A stretch of 64,000 nt of DNA from Isoetes taiwanensis. Lineage: Eukaryota; Streptophyta; Lycopodiopsida; Isoetales; Isoetaceae. Shown here in pieces: positions 21,640-32,794 of the stretch. The stretch is from positions 19,655,359 through 19,719,358 of the forward strand of contig JAJEKV010000019.1 of NCBI GenBank assembly GCA_021234155.1, given 5' to 3'. The position numbers were made by a program, and so were the translations under genes. The first letter of the stretch is position 1; the number at the start of each line of letters is the position of its first letter. The notes beneath the pieces are model-generated. The model saw only the letters and a list, made by a program, of their open reading frames with translations. It was not told where the DNA came from and ran no database searches.

Positions 21640-24600
21640 CAGCAAAGTCTTAGCTTGCAGTAGAACTCACTAAGTAATGTCCTAGTGCATGCATATCAAT
21701 TTGATGTTTATTCTATCTTGGATGCTAACCTCCATATATCTAATCTAGCCAAACACCTACAACTCCAATCCATCTTTCCACTAGGTCTACTAGGACTTAA
21801 TCTAACAAAAATACTTACTCTAAACACTAACACTAGTTAGAAGGTGAGACTTTGTCTATCCTGGCGTGACCCAAGCAGACCCAGGCCCATGCCACAAATC
21901 CTAGCAGACAAGCAAAAACTTTCCTAGAAATGCATTTACCGGAGACCCAGCCTTTTTAGACGTAATCATATGAAAAATACATTCGAAATATTTACCAAGC
22001 CAGTTGATTAGAAAGCCCCACCATAATCAGGTTTGTATTTTAAGGCAAAACATAGATAGATATCCCTCATGAACAACCTGCCTAAATTAAACCCAGCTCC
22101 AGCAAAAAATACATCTTTCAGTTCTCAACAAAATACGAGCATTTTCAAAAAGTTCACAAAAATTGCACACTACTCTTCTCTTCACAGCTGGAGATTGAAG
22201 GCGCATTGACAAAGAAGAGACAATGTGCCAGTTATGCAGCAGATTAAATGTTGTTAAAGCTAAGGAAACCTTTTTTACTACGTTATTATGAAATATAAAT
22301 GAGATTTAATCAATGATGTTTTTGTCTACAAGCGTAAAAGCTTAGTTAAGTGAAACAATGTCCCATCCCCACTTCATGCCTGATTCTGTGGCTTCTGAAC
22401 AGAATGATGGGGATGCTAGTTCTAACAGAATAAGCTAAAAAAGATGAAAACTGAGCATGGCAGAATGCAAGTTATCATTTCAGAGATGTCCCCCTCCACC
22501 AGTGGCAAAGATACCAGACTCATTAGATCCTACGGCATGGTCAAGTATCAGATTTGTCAGTTCCAGAGAAAGGACATACTATGTCAGTTTCAGTGGAGGC
22601 GGATCTGTATATATTGCAAAAATTTCACTTTGCTAGAGCACATTGTGAGGCTTAAGAATATAGATTTCTAGATAGATTTTGCCATATAGAACAAGACATT
22701 AAATAGAATTAGGACAGAAAGGAGAAAAATGTTAATACTAAAGAATGTTCACCTGACACCATAGAACCCTAGAAACGTAGACCTCAATGCTGCCTTAGTA
22801 AGCATTTTAATTTGCTATTTTTTAGTAGAACTCTCTAAAATAACTCTCTCCTAGCCTTGCAAAACCAGCATTGCTAAGCTACCTCGCTGCCATAAGCATC
22901 CAAATATGGGGATGGCCACATTGCTTGTCGATCATAGCAGACAAGCAGATTATTTGTTTTCTATGCAAAAAAATTTAGGAAATCAATGCAGAATGCAGAC
23001 AACTGAGCAAATAATTTCCATTTACCCACCTTAAGCATAAGAAAAGCACTGATAATTTGTTCATAAGGGCATTGTGATAGAGCCATAAACATTATAGCTG
23101 ATAATTGTTTGCTAGCAAAAGCTTTATAAGCTACAAAAATTTACTCCAAAATGGGAGCTATGATACCTTTTGAGTAGATCAGCCTTAATCTTGTAGGTTA
23201 CGATGGTGCTTAGAAAGAATCCCACAGTTGATATGTGGCTGCAAAATTGTTGTCTGGATGGTGAATGATAGTGGAAAAGCTTTATAAGCTACAAAAATTC
23301 ACTCTAAAATGGGAGCTATGATACCTTTTGTACTGGAGTAGATCAGCCTTAATCTTGTAGGTCACGATTGTGCTTAGAAAGAATCACACAATTGATATCT
23401 CTGAATGGTGAATGATAGTGGTAAAAGCAAGCAACGATCTGCATTCAAATTCAAAGACTAATTAGACCAATGTAATTTAAATATAAGAGTTCTAAAAGAA
23501 TAATATCCCACATCTCTAGCAACAACCCAAGGCAAACACAGGGCCTATGTATACGGCAAAAACATCCCAAATGTAAGATAGGGCCTCCGTATACGGAGTG
23601 AGAAGCTTCTCCCGCCAACTTCCCCTCCAAGTTTGTCTACGGAAAAGAGCCCCGTTTACCGTAGATTTGGTTGGCGTATACGTACGTTTCAACTTAAAAA
23701 AAAAACCCCTTACGTTTAACGCACATGTTTTCTACCCTAATAAAATGTGAAACCCCCGGGAAGCAGAACACCCAGACTTTTAAGAAGGCAAAATCTTGTT
23801 GAGTTAGAAATTTCGAGGCGAAATTTCTAGCTCAGCAATTCGCCAACGAAATTTTTAACACCTTAAAATTTTGTCCACGTGTCTGCCTACATGATGTAAA
23901 CATAAAAGAAAATTTTCAACATTATTGACCTTCTGCCTGCGTAATCTTCGATCTGGCATGCTGCCGGAGGTTTTGACGAAGATTTCTTTTGTTCTTCTAC
24001 TAGATTACGGTGAAATCGGCATGTTTCTTGCTTAGTACCTTGGAGTATAATCATTTCTTCATATAGTTTTGTATATTTTGTTCCTTTCTAATGTTTCTTT
24101 TCTTGCAGATGTCGGTAGCTGAAGAAATAGTAAAGTAAGATCACGTTCTCTTGAGGAAATGGCTGGAATGAAATGCTTCATAGTTTTATTTTTTGTGTTT
24201 TATAGCATGGACGTGCGTCCAAGTGGTTTGGACCCTACCTTTCAGCTAAATGCAACTCAGGAAGCTTGTGGTATTAATCTTTTACCCGCTGTTGGTGTTA
24301 ATCTTTTACCTGTTGTTGGATTTGAATGAAATGTGTTTAACTTTGATGAGATGAACCTAAAAATCGTGTCAAAATCACCTTGAAATTTCGGGTTATAAAA
24401 TCAAGATGATTTACCCTATAATCAAGGTGTTAAAAATCTCGTACTCTAGTTCAAGAACTATAACACAGCATGTAAGAAGACTTTCCCTGTTCTAGACATC
24501 CATTTGCTTGACAAAAATATAACCAATCTGGGGCTTTCTATGGCTGTTATAACTCTAAGTTTGTGATGAGAACAAAAAAAGTTGAAAAGACGAAGCAAAG

Positions 24601-24940
24601 TATACCATACCACAGGCCAATTAGACAGACTATTGCATTTCTTTTCTAAATTAGCAAAGAAAAGCTCACCCAGAATTCAGAAGCTTTTGACATATAAGGT
24701 CTGTTGAGATGTTCCTGAAAGTTGTGTCCTTAAGCGCGATATTAAGCTGATAAAAGAATCCTTCCAGATCCAGAAATGACCAAGCTCATTGGCTCCTTTA
24801 GGTAGTACGAATAGGGAAAAAGGTCTGCCACAATCTGTCGCTGCACTAATGTCTTGTAAGATAATAGAAATGGGCCAGTAATAAAGAATAAAGAATATCA
24901 CATAGTTTATTGCAGAAAAATGATGCGAGTCCAATAATCG
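21640..24940. other. Intergenic region between transposase-like locus and purine permease
   Basis: No supported gene. It contains the 158-bp tandem duplication listed separately, a 14-bp perfect palindrome CTCCGTATACGGAG at 23585-23598, and an imperfect hairpin GAGTTAGAAATTTCG / CGAAATTTCTAGCTC around 23799-23831. Confidence 0.45.
23117..23430. repeat. 158-bp tandem duplication
   Basis: Unit 23117-23274 and unit 23275-23430 both start AAAAGCTTTATAAGCTAC and end ATGGTGAATGATAGTGG. They differ by small indels (for example, a GTACTG insertion in the second). Confidence 0.8.
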
Positions 24941-24948
24941 AAGAAACT

Positions 24949-26079
24949 CTAGACTACAACATGGTCGTCTTCATCACTGTGTTTAGGGTCAACAGCGTGT
25001 TGTGTTGCAGCATCTATCGGATGAATTGTCTGTGGTAATTCTATCTCAGTTGTGGCAGTCTGGCTTTCCAAATGTTGTCCATAGAAGTAAGATGCAAAGC
25101 CCCAGATAGCAATCAACATGGCAATAATTTTGAGAGGGCCAAAACTGTCGTGAAAGAAGGCGACAGCAAAAAGGGCACCGAATGGGATGACGAGAGAGAT
25201 GACAATGGCAGCAAGGATAGAAGAACAGAGAAAGGTTATGGCTGTAACGCCAACAAAACACATTTGCCAACCGAGGGCGGTAACGAGCAGGACGGCAACG
25301 TATGCCCCCTTTCCTTTGCCAAAGGCTGCTGCTTCTGCACTAACTTTACCAAACTCGCCAGCAATTCCCATCCCAATCAATGGCACCACGGTTCCTACAA
25401 ACGACACATACACTTGAAACTCCAACACTACGGCCATTGACATTTTCTTATACACCCTCACAAACACCAGCTGACTTAGCGGCAAATACAGCCCATACAA
25501 CGCTGCCGCCCCTATGGAATTTCCAAACCCAACTGCTCGTTCATGGGACGACACCCCTGCTAGCTTGTCAGAGCTTGAAGTTAGAGCCAGAATCACTACA
25601 CTTACAGTCACCAGAACCATGGAATTCCATGAAAAAATGTTGATCTTCTGCTTCACTAGTATCAGAGAGAAAATGCATGTGAATGGCAGTTGGGTTGAAA
25701 TCAGTAGTCCCGCAGTGGAGGCTGGAAGGTAAGAAACTCCCCATGCATACATCAGATCATATGATGCTAGCATCGCACCCAATACAATGTAAATGCAGCA
25801 TAGTTTCAGGCTGGGGATTTGAAATTTCTGCCCTTCTTTCCAATATAGGTATGTTAGCAGCGGAATTGAGAGTGGAAATCCCATGGTTAGCACTACAGTC
25901 TGTAACCATCTCAGACTGCCTCCTTCTTGGAAGTAGTACCTTGTGAGCAAAGATGAAGCCACATATCCAACACTAGCCACAAGGAAACTCATTAAGTTGA
26001 GAATCCAGAAGTATTGTGATGCCCCTTGTGGCCTCTTCAACAATTTGGCCAGTCTAAAGGACACAGACGCCATAGCCAT
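24949..26079 (-). CDS. Purine permease (PUP family)
   Basis: Intact 376-codon single-exon frame starting MAMASVSFRLAKLLKRP. The family is plant-specific within the drug/metabolite transporter superfamily and moves purines, cytokinins and related alkaloids across membranes with protons; the substrate cannot be read from sequence. Ten hydrophobic segments can be counted, starting at residues 26-46 (WILNLMSFLVASVGYVASSL). Family hallmarks include YLYWKEGQK, a DLMYAWGVSYLPASTAGLL block around residue 115, a QLPFTCIFSLILVKQK stretch, and SIGAAALYGLYLPLSQL. The C-terminus is short and acidic (SDEDDHVVV). Length fits the family. The ATG at 26079 is preceded in frame by GAAGAA; a second Met lies two codons on. 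The 5' 40 nt plus upstream DNA are duplicated at 27510 onwards. Confidence 0.9.
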   Translation of the reverse strand: MAMASVSFRLAKLLKRPQGASQYFWILNLMSFLVASVGYVASSLLTRYYFQEGGSLRWLQTVVLTMGFPLSIPLLTYLYWKEGQKFQIPSLKLCCIYIVLGAMLASYDLMYAWGVSYLPASTAGLLISTQLPFTCIFSLILVKQKINIFSWNSMVLVTVSVVILALTSSSDKLAGVSSHERAVGFGNSIGAAALYGLYLPLSQLVFVRVYKKMSMAVVLEFQVYVSFVGTVVPLIGMGIAGEFGKVSAEAAAFGKGKGAYVAVLLVTALGWQMCFVGVTAITFLCSSILAAIVISLVIPFGALFAVAFFHDSFGPLKIIAMLIAIWGFASYFYGQHLESQTATTEIELPQTIHPIDAATQHAVDPKHSDEDDHVVV

Positions 26080-27177
26080 TTCTTCAGGCTATGGAAGACT
26101 TGCTCTGTTCTGATGCCACCAGAGTCTCCTCTTATCTGATATTTTGTGCAACCACCGTAATTACTTGCTAGGTCCAGGCTACGACAAAAACAGATACATC
26201 AAGCTTTCACTACTAAGTTAAATGCTTTACCATTCGGTGCCATCCTGCCATCTGCGGTCCACAAAAACGTTGTGTATTTATTTTTTTTTGGCGTGGCTAT
26301 AACATGTCAAAGACACGAATATACCACGGATATGCCTGTGGCTATAACATGGCAGCATCCGATATATACATTATTCGGGTGTCTCTATCAATCATTAATA
26401 CACAGGTCCAATAGTAAGTACTAGGAACGTGTGCCTGGCGATGCCGGGCATTATATGTGGACATATGAAATGAGTAGCATGAGTTGTAGGCGGACTAAGA
26501 CATTGAAGATGTAATTGTATCCATAGCTATAATGATCTAGGGCTTATAATTTAGGAATGCCGGGCATTAGCCATGGGTGCGGGGAATGAGCATAGGGTGA
26601 AACAAAATGAGTGGATGCATAGTCAAACATGATTGCAAGGAGTGGGTCCCGCTATCATATATGTCAAACTCTTGCATTCTTGACCTTACCTTAAGCATAC
26701 CTTGATTTATGTTGCTTTCATACGATGCATGCTTATAGACTTTGATGCATGCTTATAGACTTTGTGTCTAGAAAATAAAACTTGGCAAATCAACCCTTTG
26801 AAATTATCTTCAAATTTCTTCACAAATTGTAAACATACTTGATAAAGTCTATGATATCCTCTCTGAACATACAAACTTTAAATCCCAAACCCTAAATATA
26901 TAGTGATGGTATCGTTGACAGCATTGCATGCTCATCTATGAGCATGGTTTGTTACATCCTCCAAGTTTTTGAGTATCCATGAACCCTAGACACGTAAGCT
27001 TATACCATAAATGTGGTGACTTATTTAAAACATGTTTGACATTCATATATCTATTTTTTAGATTTGGTTTTTCCGATCTAGAGGAATTTTTTTTGAAATT
27101 TTTTTTTAAGTGATTTTCCTAAGGTTTTGGGGTTTCTGTCTGCCGGAAAAGAATCGGATGTTCCAAAAATCAGGAAG
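26040..27177. repeat. Proximal copy of a tandem duplication spanning the permease 5' end
   Basis: Matches 27510-28507 over essentially its whole length, including the first 40 nt of the permease coding sequence, the 5' leader, and DNA up to CCAAAAATCAGGAA. This copy additionally holds a ~133-bp insertion (26240-26372). Confidence 0.85.
26240..26372. mobile_element. Small MITE-like insertion in the proximal duplicate
   Basis: Absent from the paralogous position at 27677-27686, where ACCATTCGGGTGTC is uninterrupted. It is flanked by ATTCGGTG (26232-26239) and ATTCGGGTG (26373-26381), an 8/9-bp near-duplication compatible with a hAT-type MITE. Ends show a weak inverted repeat (CCATCCTGCCAT / ATGGCAGCATCC). 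It carries GTGGCTATAACATG twice. Confidence 0.6.
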
Positions 27178-27179
27178 TC

Positions 27180-27509
27180 ACATTTACCTTCGTTTCAACG
27201 ACTTCTAGAGCTAAAGGACACGTGTCCCTAGGCTCTCACCCTATTTATAGATTGGCAGGTACGTTTTCCTCGTCAGTGCTGCTGTATGCATCTCCATTTT
27301 GGAAATTTTCCCTAAGCATACTTTTACTTCGACGGTCGTTCGTCTCTGGTTTCTTCCTGTCGGCATCATTTTTTCGCTCATATTTCCCTTTGGGTGGTCA
27401 TCGTTCCTTACTCAAATCATACTCTTTAAGTTTTCCCTTGCTTGCACAACCTTTTCCCTTGCATCGTTGTTCCGATTGTCCTCACAATTTTACAATTTTG
27501 GTGGTGTTT
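27180..27509. other. Unique spacer between the two duplicates
   Basis: Pyrimidine-rich sequence with an open frame of about 100 codons that has no family resemblance. TATTTATAG near 27242 could be a TATA element for plus-strand transcription, unproven. Confidence 0.35.
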
Positions 27510-27549
27510 ACAATTTGGCCAGTCTAAAGGACACAGACGCCATAGCCAT
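27510..27549 (-). pseudogene. Start of the purine permease gene, duplicated fragment
   Basis: Repeats the first 13 codons of the permease, from ATG at 27549. The match stops at ACAATTTGG (27510), where unrelated sequence begins. It shows that the duplication breakpoint lies inside the coding sequence. No product expected. Confidence 0.85.
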
Positions 27550-28507
27550 TTCTTCAGGCTGTTCTGATGCCACCGGAGTCTCCTCTTATATGATATTTTG
27601 TGCAACCACTAGGTCCAGGCTAAGACAAAAACAAATATATCAAGCTTTCACCACTACATTAAAGTTCAATGCTTTACCATTCGGGTGTCTCTATCAACTT
27701 AACACTATAAATTCATTAATGCACAAGTCCAATAATAAATACTAGGAACGTGTGCCCAGGCATTATTATATGTGGACATGTGAAATGCATTATTATCTGT
27801 GGACATGTGAAATGAGTAGCATGAGTTGTAGGCTGACTAAGACATTGAAGATGTAATTGTATCATAGCTGTAATGATTTAGGATTTATAGTTTAGGAATG
27901 CTGGGCATTAGCCATGGTGAGCATAGGGTGAAACAAAATGAGTGGATGCATAGCCAAACATGATTGCAAGGAGTGGGTTCCGCCATCATATATTTCAAAC
28001 TAATAGTGCTGCCATTCTACTTGCATTCTTGACCTTACCTTAAACATACCTTGATTCATTTTGTTTTCATACAATGCATGCTTATAGACTTTGTGTCTAA
28101 GACGAAATAAAACTTGGCAAATCAACCCTTTAGAATTATCTTCATTTTCTTCACAAATTGTAAACATACTTGATACAGTCTATGATATCCTCTCTAAACT
28201 TACAAACTTTAAATCCCAAACCCTAAATATATAGTGATGGTAGCGTTGATAGCATTGCATGCTCATCTATGAGCATGGCTTGTTACATCCTCCAAGTTTT
28301 TCAGTATCCATGAACCCTACAACATGTAAACTTATACCATAAATGTGGTGACTTATTTAAAACATGTTTGACATTCATATATCTATTTTTTAAATTTGGT
28401 TTTTACGATCTAGAGGAAAAAAATTTGGATTTTTTTTAAGTGATTTTCCTAGGGTTTTGGGGTTTCTATCTGCTGGAAAGAATCCGGTGTTCCAAAAATC
28501 AGGAAAT
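27510..28507. repeat. Distal copy of the permease upstream duplication
   Basis: Second copy of 26040-27177, without the 133-bp MITE and with several small indels. It ends in a C(T)AGGGTTTTGGGGTTTCT leader-like sequence that leads into the SMI1-like gene remnant, so it may hold a divergent promoter. Confidence 0.85.
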
Positions 28508-28509
28508 GT

Positions 28510-29540
28510 CTTTTAGATATGATTTAGGTTCCGATTTTTCCCTTTCCAATCTCGGGCAAATCGATTTGCCCCCTTTCTTGTTTCCCTATGATTTCAGATT
28601 GGATCCCAGATTAGATTATGGTGCATGGTTACAGGTGGCGATCTTGGTGTGTAGCCCGGTTCATGGATGGATTTATAGCTACAATTTGTTTGTCATAGAT
28701 CATACAGTAGCTCCATGCCAATAGTTGTCGGATCTAGACTATAGTCGTGGTTCCCCTTCATTAATGCCCTTACTGATCTGTAAAAAATTCAGATTTCGGC
28801 TGGAGCTAAGGATTGAAAGTATTAGGGTCTCATTTTTTTTTCTGAAGGGTTAAATTGGTTTGCTGTATGGCAGAGATGCCATTATTTTTCAGTATTTATC
28901 CATGATGGTAGATACGTCTGGAACCATCATTATTTTTGCTACCCTCCACAGCATTCTGATTGTTTTAATGCTTTATGCAGAGGTGATAATTTGTTACCAA
29001 CTTCCGCTCCGTCTGTTATGTTTTACGCCCTATCTAGACAGCATCATCTGCATCAACGCTCTTCTGTTTAAGGTCCAGAATTAGTTTAACTTTTTATGTT
29101 ATTTCTTTGCTTGCATATACAAACGACATGTTGGAGGTGTATATATCCATGTAGCTTAGATGCATTGAATGAAATTTATGATTGCTCACGATTCTGGCTC
29201 TCTTTACTAAATTAGGCACTCGTTGCATATAAGGGACCTCTGGATAGTCAGTGCAATTTTTTATTGAATAATATCCGTATCTATGATTTGCATGTAGTTT
29301 TGAAAGTTATTAAGATGCTCAAGATGTCCTTTTGTATCTATGATCTGCATGTAGTTTTGTATCTGAAAGCTATTATGATGCTCAAGAATGCCAAACACGA
29401 ATGTTGGATGCAGAATATCCATTTTTCTTCAGTGGTACAAAGCTCCTTATTGTTTAGTTCATTTCATTCGAGGTGTCAATTCATTCTCAGTAATATTTTC
29501 TAGCGAAGGTCTTCTTTTGTTGCTAATAAATGGTAGGTCT
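28510..29540 (+). other. Possible 5' leader and intron of the SMI1-like gene remnant
   Basis: Starts with TAGGGTTTTGGGGTTT, common in plant 5' leaders, followed by pyrimidine-rich DNA. No coding resemblance. Position just upstream of the plus-strand ATG at 29544 suggests leader plus intron; this is inference only. Confidence 0.3.
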
Positions 29541-29543
29541 TCA

Positions 29544-29809
29544 ATGATGGAGGTGGATTCTAGCATAGCTACCTTGGCCCAAATCGCCGGACTTAAATGC
29601 TTACAAGCAAGGGCCAACGGATCAAACAAAAATCCAAGTTTAAATCAGCGCAAGGTTTGCTTTTCATTTGCAGCCTATGCAAGAAATGTAATTGATCATC
29701 TCAAAAAATGCCAAATAGATATAGCAGCAGTCTGTCAGAGTATGAATTCTTGAAAATAGAGACAGAATTGGGCTTTACATTTCCGCCGGATCTGCGAGCT
29801 TTTTTTTAA
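29544..29809 (+). pseudogene. N-terminal fragment of a plant SMI1/KNR4-like protein
   Basis: The frame from 29544 reads MMEVDSSIATLAQIAGLKC then FSFAAYARNVIDHLKKCQ. At about 29729 homology shifts frame and continues SLSEYEFLKIETELGF and TFPPDLRA, ending at a stop at 29807-29809. Plant proteins of this kind (uncharacterised, a few hundred residues) carry the same order: an N-terminal A-G-L segment, FAAYAK.VIDHLK, then E..FGF.FPPDLRA, the start of an SMI1/KNR4-like domain. The rest of the domain is missing downstream. A one-frame shift plus truncation make it a pseudogene, unless an unrecognised intron bridges the shift. Confidence 0.6.
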
Positions 29810-29814
29810 TAGGG

Positions 29815-30900
29815 CCTCCCTCTTGATTCTGGATTTATAAATTAGAGATCAACAGATTATCAGAGATTGAAAACCAGGATTAATCTTCCTATTGCAGATC
29901 ATCTTTTCTAGCTCTGGCTATGCCAAACTCTCATCCTTCTGTAGCTCTGGCCATCCTGAGACTACCATCCTTTCCTAGCTCTGGCCATGATTTACTTAGA
30001 AAAACTAAAAAGGGGCGAAAAACCCTATCTTCCTCTACATCTGCATGCTTCTGTTAAGCTTTATCCTGTCGTTGCCAGAACATCTCGACCCCCGATCTGT
30101 GGTGTTCGGCTCTGCCCATCCCTAAAATGAAACCTCTGCTCGATCCCTCTGTAGAGCTTCGACTACCTCCTACTTTGTTTGAGCCTATGGTCGATCACAC
30201 CCCCCTATAACAACCATACTATTAAGAATAATAATTAACACACATGCATTACTAGTATTTCAAAAAAAAAACTCACAATTGCGTCGTTTTAAATATTATG
30301 CACAGAGAATAATGAGAAGAATGGCACAAAATAGACGAGCCCCATGGTCATCATTGCGAACAGGAGTGGTGCAGGCAGAAGGCATCACATATGAGATCAA
30401 TCATTCTGCACAGGAAAATGTCGTAGCACATTTGAACACACATAAGTTTGGACTTAGACCAACGGAGGCAATTACGTGCGCAAATAAATAGGCTAACCGC
30501 CTTGTGCATGCTGTTCGATAGGCAGGTCAATGAAAATGTGTACCGCATCTTAAGTCGCTATCCTTATTCGGGCATACAATTTGACATACTACTTTTATTT
30601 ATTTCCAATTACTAAATAAATTCTTAAATAAAATATTTTTAAAACATTTATGACATTATCACATATGCTAGATATGCTACATATGTGTATATGTGTATGA
30701 TCCAACTTGGTTCAAAAAAATGCATTCCATTAATGATTTAATGTTTTTAACGTATGCTACATATTAATTTTTATTTATATGCTACATATTATTATTTATA
30801 CAATCAATATCTAGCGTAATATCAATTTGTTTCTGCATAACGTAATGACTTGTGTCAAAGGCCCCGAAGGGGCCAAAAAAAATTTTAGTATAGCACAAAC
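29815..30900. other. Intergenic, low-information sequence
   Basis: Three scattered copies of TAGCTCTGGC.AT (29908-29990) and AT-rich DNA. No supported gene. Confidence 0.4.
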
Positions 30901-30906
30901 CATTAC

Positions 30907-31263
30907 ATTCCACACTTAAAAATAGAATTACCGCTTAAACCCCCTTTGGTTTGGGTGCATATTCACATGGGGGGTTACGTAGGGCAGCGAGAGCCCCTAA
31001 AAACTTACAATACATGTACAAAATTTACACCATTAAGTACATTCTCTCAAACCTTATAGTATTTTGCAAACCTCAATATACAGTATATAAAAACTTGTAC
31101 ATGCATACCCCACAAATGAGGATCGATATGGTTTGTCCAGATCGAGGAATAAAGGGTAAATATGCCTATCCGACAGCTCTCGATGCTCGGAGTAACCCCC
31201 CGTGTGAATATGCACCCAAACCAAAGGGGGTTTAAGGGGGAATTTTATTTTTAAGTGTGGAAT
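30907..31263. mobile_element. Foldback/MITE with 72-bp terminal inverted repeats
   Basis: The left arm from ATTCCACACTTAAAAATA (30907) to GGGGGGTTAC pairs with the right arm ending TATTTTTAAGTGTGGAAT (31263), with about four mismatches in 72 bp. The ~210-bp centre has no coding resemblance. The CACTA element begins two bases beyond its right end, so its own target duplication cannot be defined. Confidence 0.8.
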
Positions 31264-32129
31264 ACACTACAAGAGAAGGGTACCTATAGTGTCTATTGTA
31301 ACGTCAATTTTTTTGACACAAGGAGAACCTGTCTAAACCCAATTATTGTCACAGTCTTGACACTATACTTGTCGTGATCATTTGTCACAAACATGCCACA
31401 ATAGTGTCAAGCTTGTGGCTTTAATTAATTTATGTCATAATATTGACACAAAATCAATTTGAAACTATATGGTAATCTAGAAAATGTCAAACTTGTGGCA
31501 ATACATTAACAACATTACATCAGCGTTATAGCAAGCTAGTGCCTAAATAGTAGCTAGAATACATCTACAATAAGACAACCAATAAGAAATGTTGTGACTA
31601 ATTTTGTATTAAAAACATACCTAGTATTATGACCATATTGTGATAGACAAAAAATGCCTATAATGACAACATAGCATCATCATCATGGCAAGGTAGTGAC
31701 AAAATATCATCTATAATCGTATCCACAATAAGAAGTTTTGTGATTAGTTTTGTGTCTACAAAATAACTAGTGTTATTGACCACATTATGATAGACAAATG
31801 GAGCCTATACTAACAACATAGTGTCATCATCATGGCAAGCTAGTAACGACATGATAGCTATATTCCATCTACCTTAAAACAACCGATAACAACATTTGAC
31901 AAGTTTTGCTTCTAGGTAATAGCTAATATTAGGATAATGTGTGCATTTGCCTTGAGTCAAAATGATAAATATCCAGGTATTTTGCTTTGGTAACACATAT
32001 TTGAAATTAGATAATAAAGAGTCAAAAGTAATAAATTGCATTGATCATCAACGAATTTCCAACATACCAAATTGTCATAAAAAAATGGTTCAAGCAAGAG
32101 TACAAATTTTAATGTCAACAAAATAATCC

Positions 32130-32560
32130 ATATAAGCAATTCAATCCTCTCTATTTGTTGGTTCATCTCCATGATCCTCATCATTTGCATTGCCTTCATG
32201 ACCCGCATTGTCTTCTTCGTTCTTATCCTGTTGATTATATTTGTAAAGCATGTTGTTAGAACTTTCGTAAGTAAAATTAATAATAAAGCTTCTCCCTTAC
32301 CTCATCAGAATCATCAACATAACATATAGTCTTCAGAAATGTCACAAAAGTACAAGCATGAGAATAATGTATGAACACAAAGTTGAAATGACAAAATGTA
32401 CAATACTTACATTCAATGGTTCTTTGCCTTTCTTTGAATGGAATGACAAATCAAGAAGATCGATGCTGCTTATGATTATTTCGGGAGAGCCAGCAAAATG
32501 CCAGCCCTCCAATGCTATAAAATCATGCTGGTCTGTGTCCTGCTCTTGCCCTCTGCTTAG
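32130..32560 (-). other. Two exon-like minus-strand segments of unknown origin inside the CACTA element
   Basis: A frame reading DFIALEGWHFAGSPEIII.. then DLLDLSFHSKKGKEPLNV is followed at 32413 by a GTAAGT-type donor. A second piece (about 32230-32150) reads EEDNAGHEGNANDEDHGDEPTNRED before a stop. They lie downstream of the captured dehydrogenase exons but do not resemble the next dehydrogenase exon. They could be a remnant of the transposase gene or a second captured gene. Confidence 0.35.
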
Positions 32561-32794
32561 AGAGTGTCTAATGCTTCATACTCTGCCTTGTTTCTCTGTT
32601 TGACCACATAAGCTTTGAAATTCATGATAATTAACACAAACAGAGGCACATCCCAATTCAGAATAATATCTGAAACTTAGTTAATTGAAAGATATTATCA
32701 TTTACCCGATCTAATGGTCTACTATCCTTATTTTTATGTAACAAGAACCTCTGTATTTTTTAGTCAATGGAAACATGTTATCAGTGTGGCATAC

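Noticed and set aside
24110-24150. Possible mini-exon starting ATGTCGGTAGCTGAAG after a TTGCAG acceptor
   Set aside because: Too short and no downstream exon in frame could be identified.
27222-27745. Overlapping plus-strand frames of 101 and 148 codons
   Set aside because: Composition is biased by a pyrimidine-rich tract and the second frame runs into the duplicated permease 5' end in antisense.
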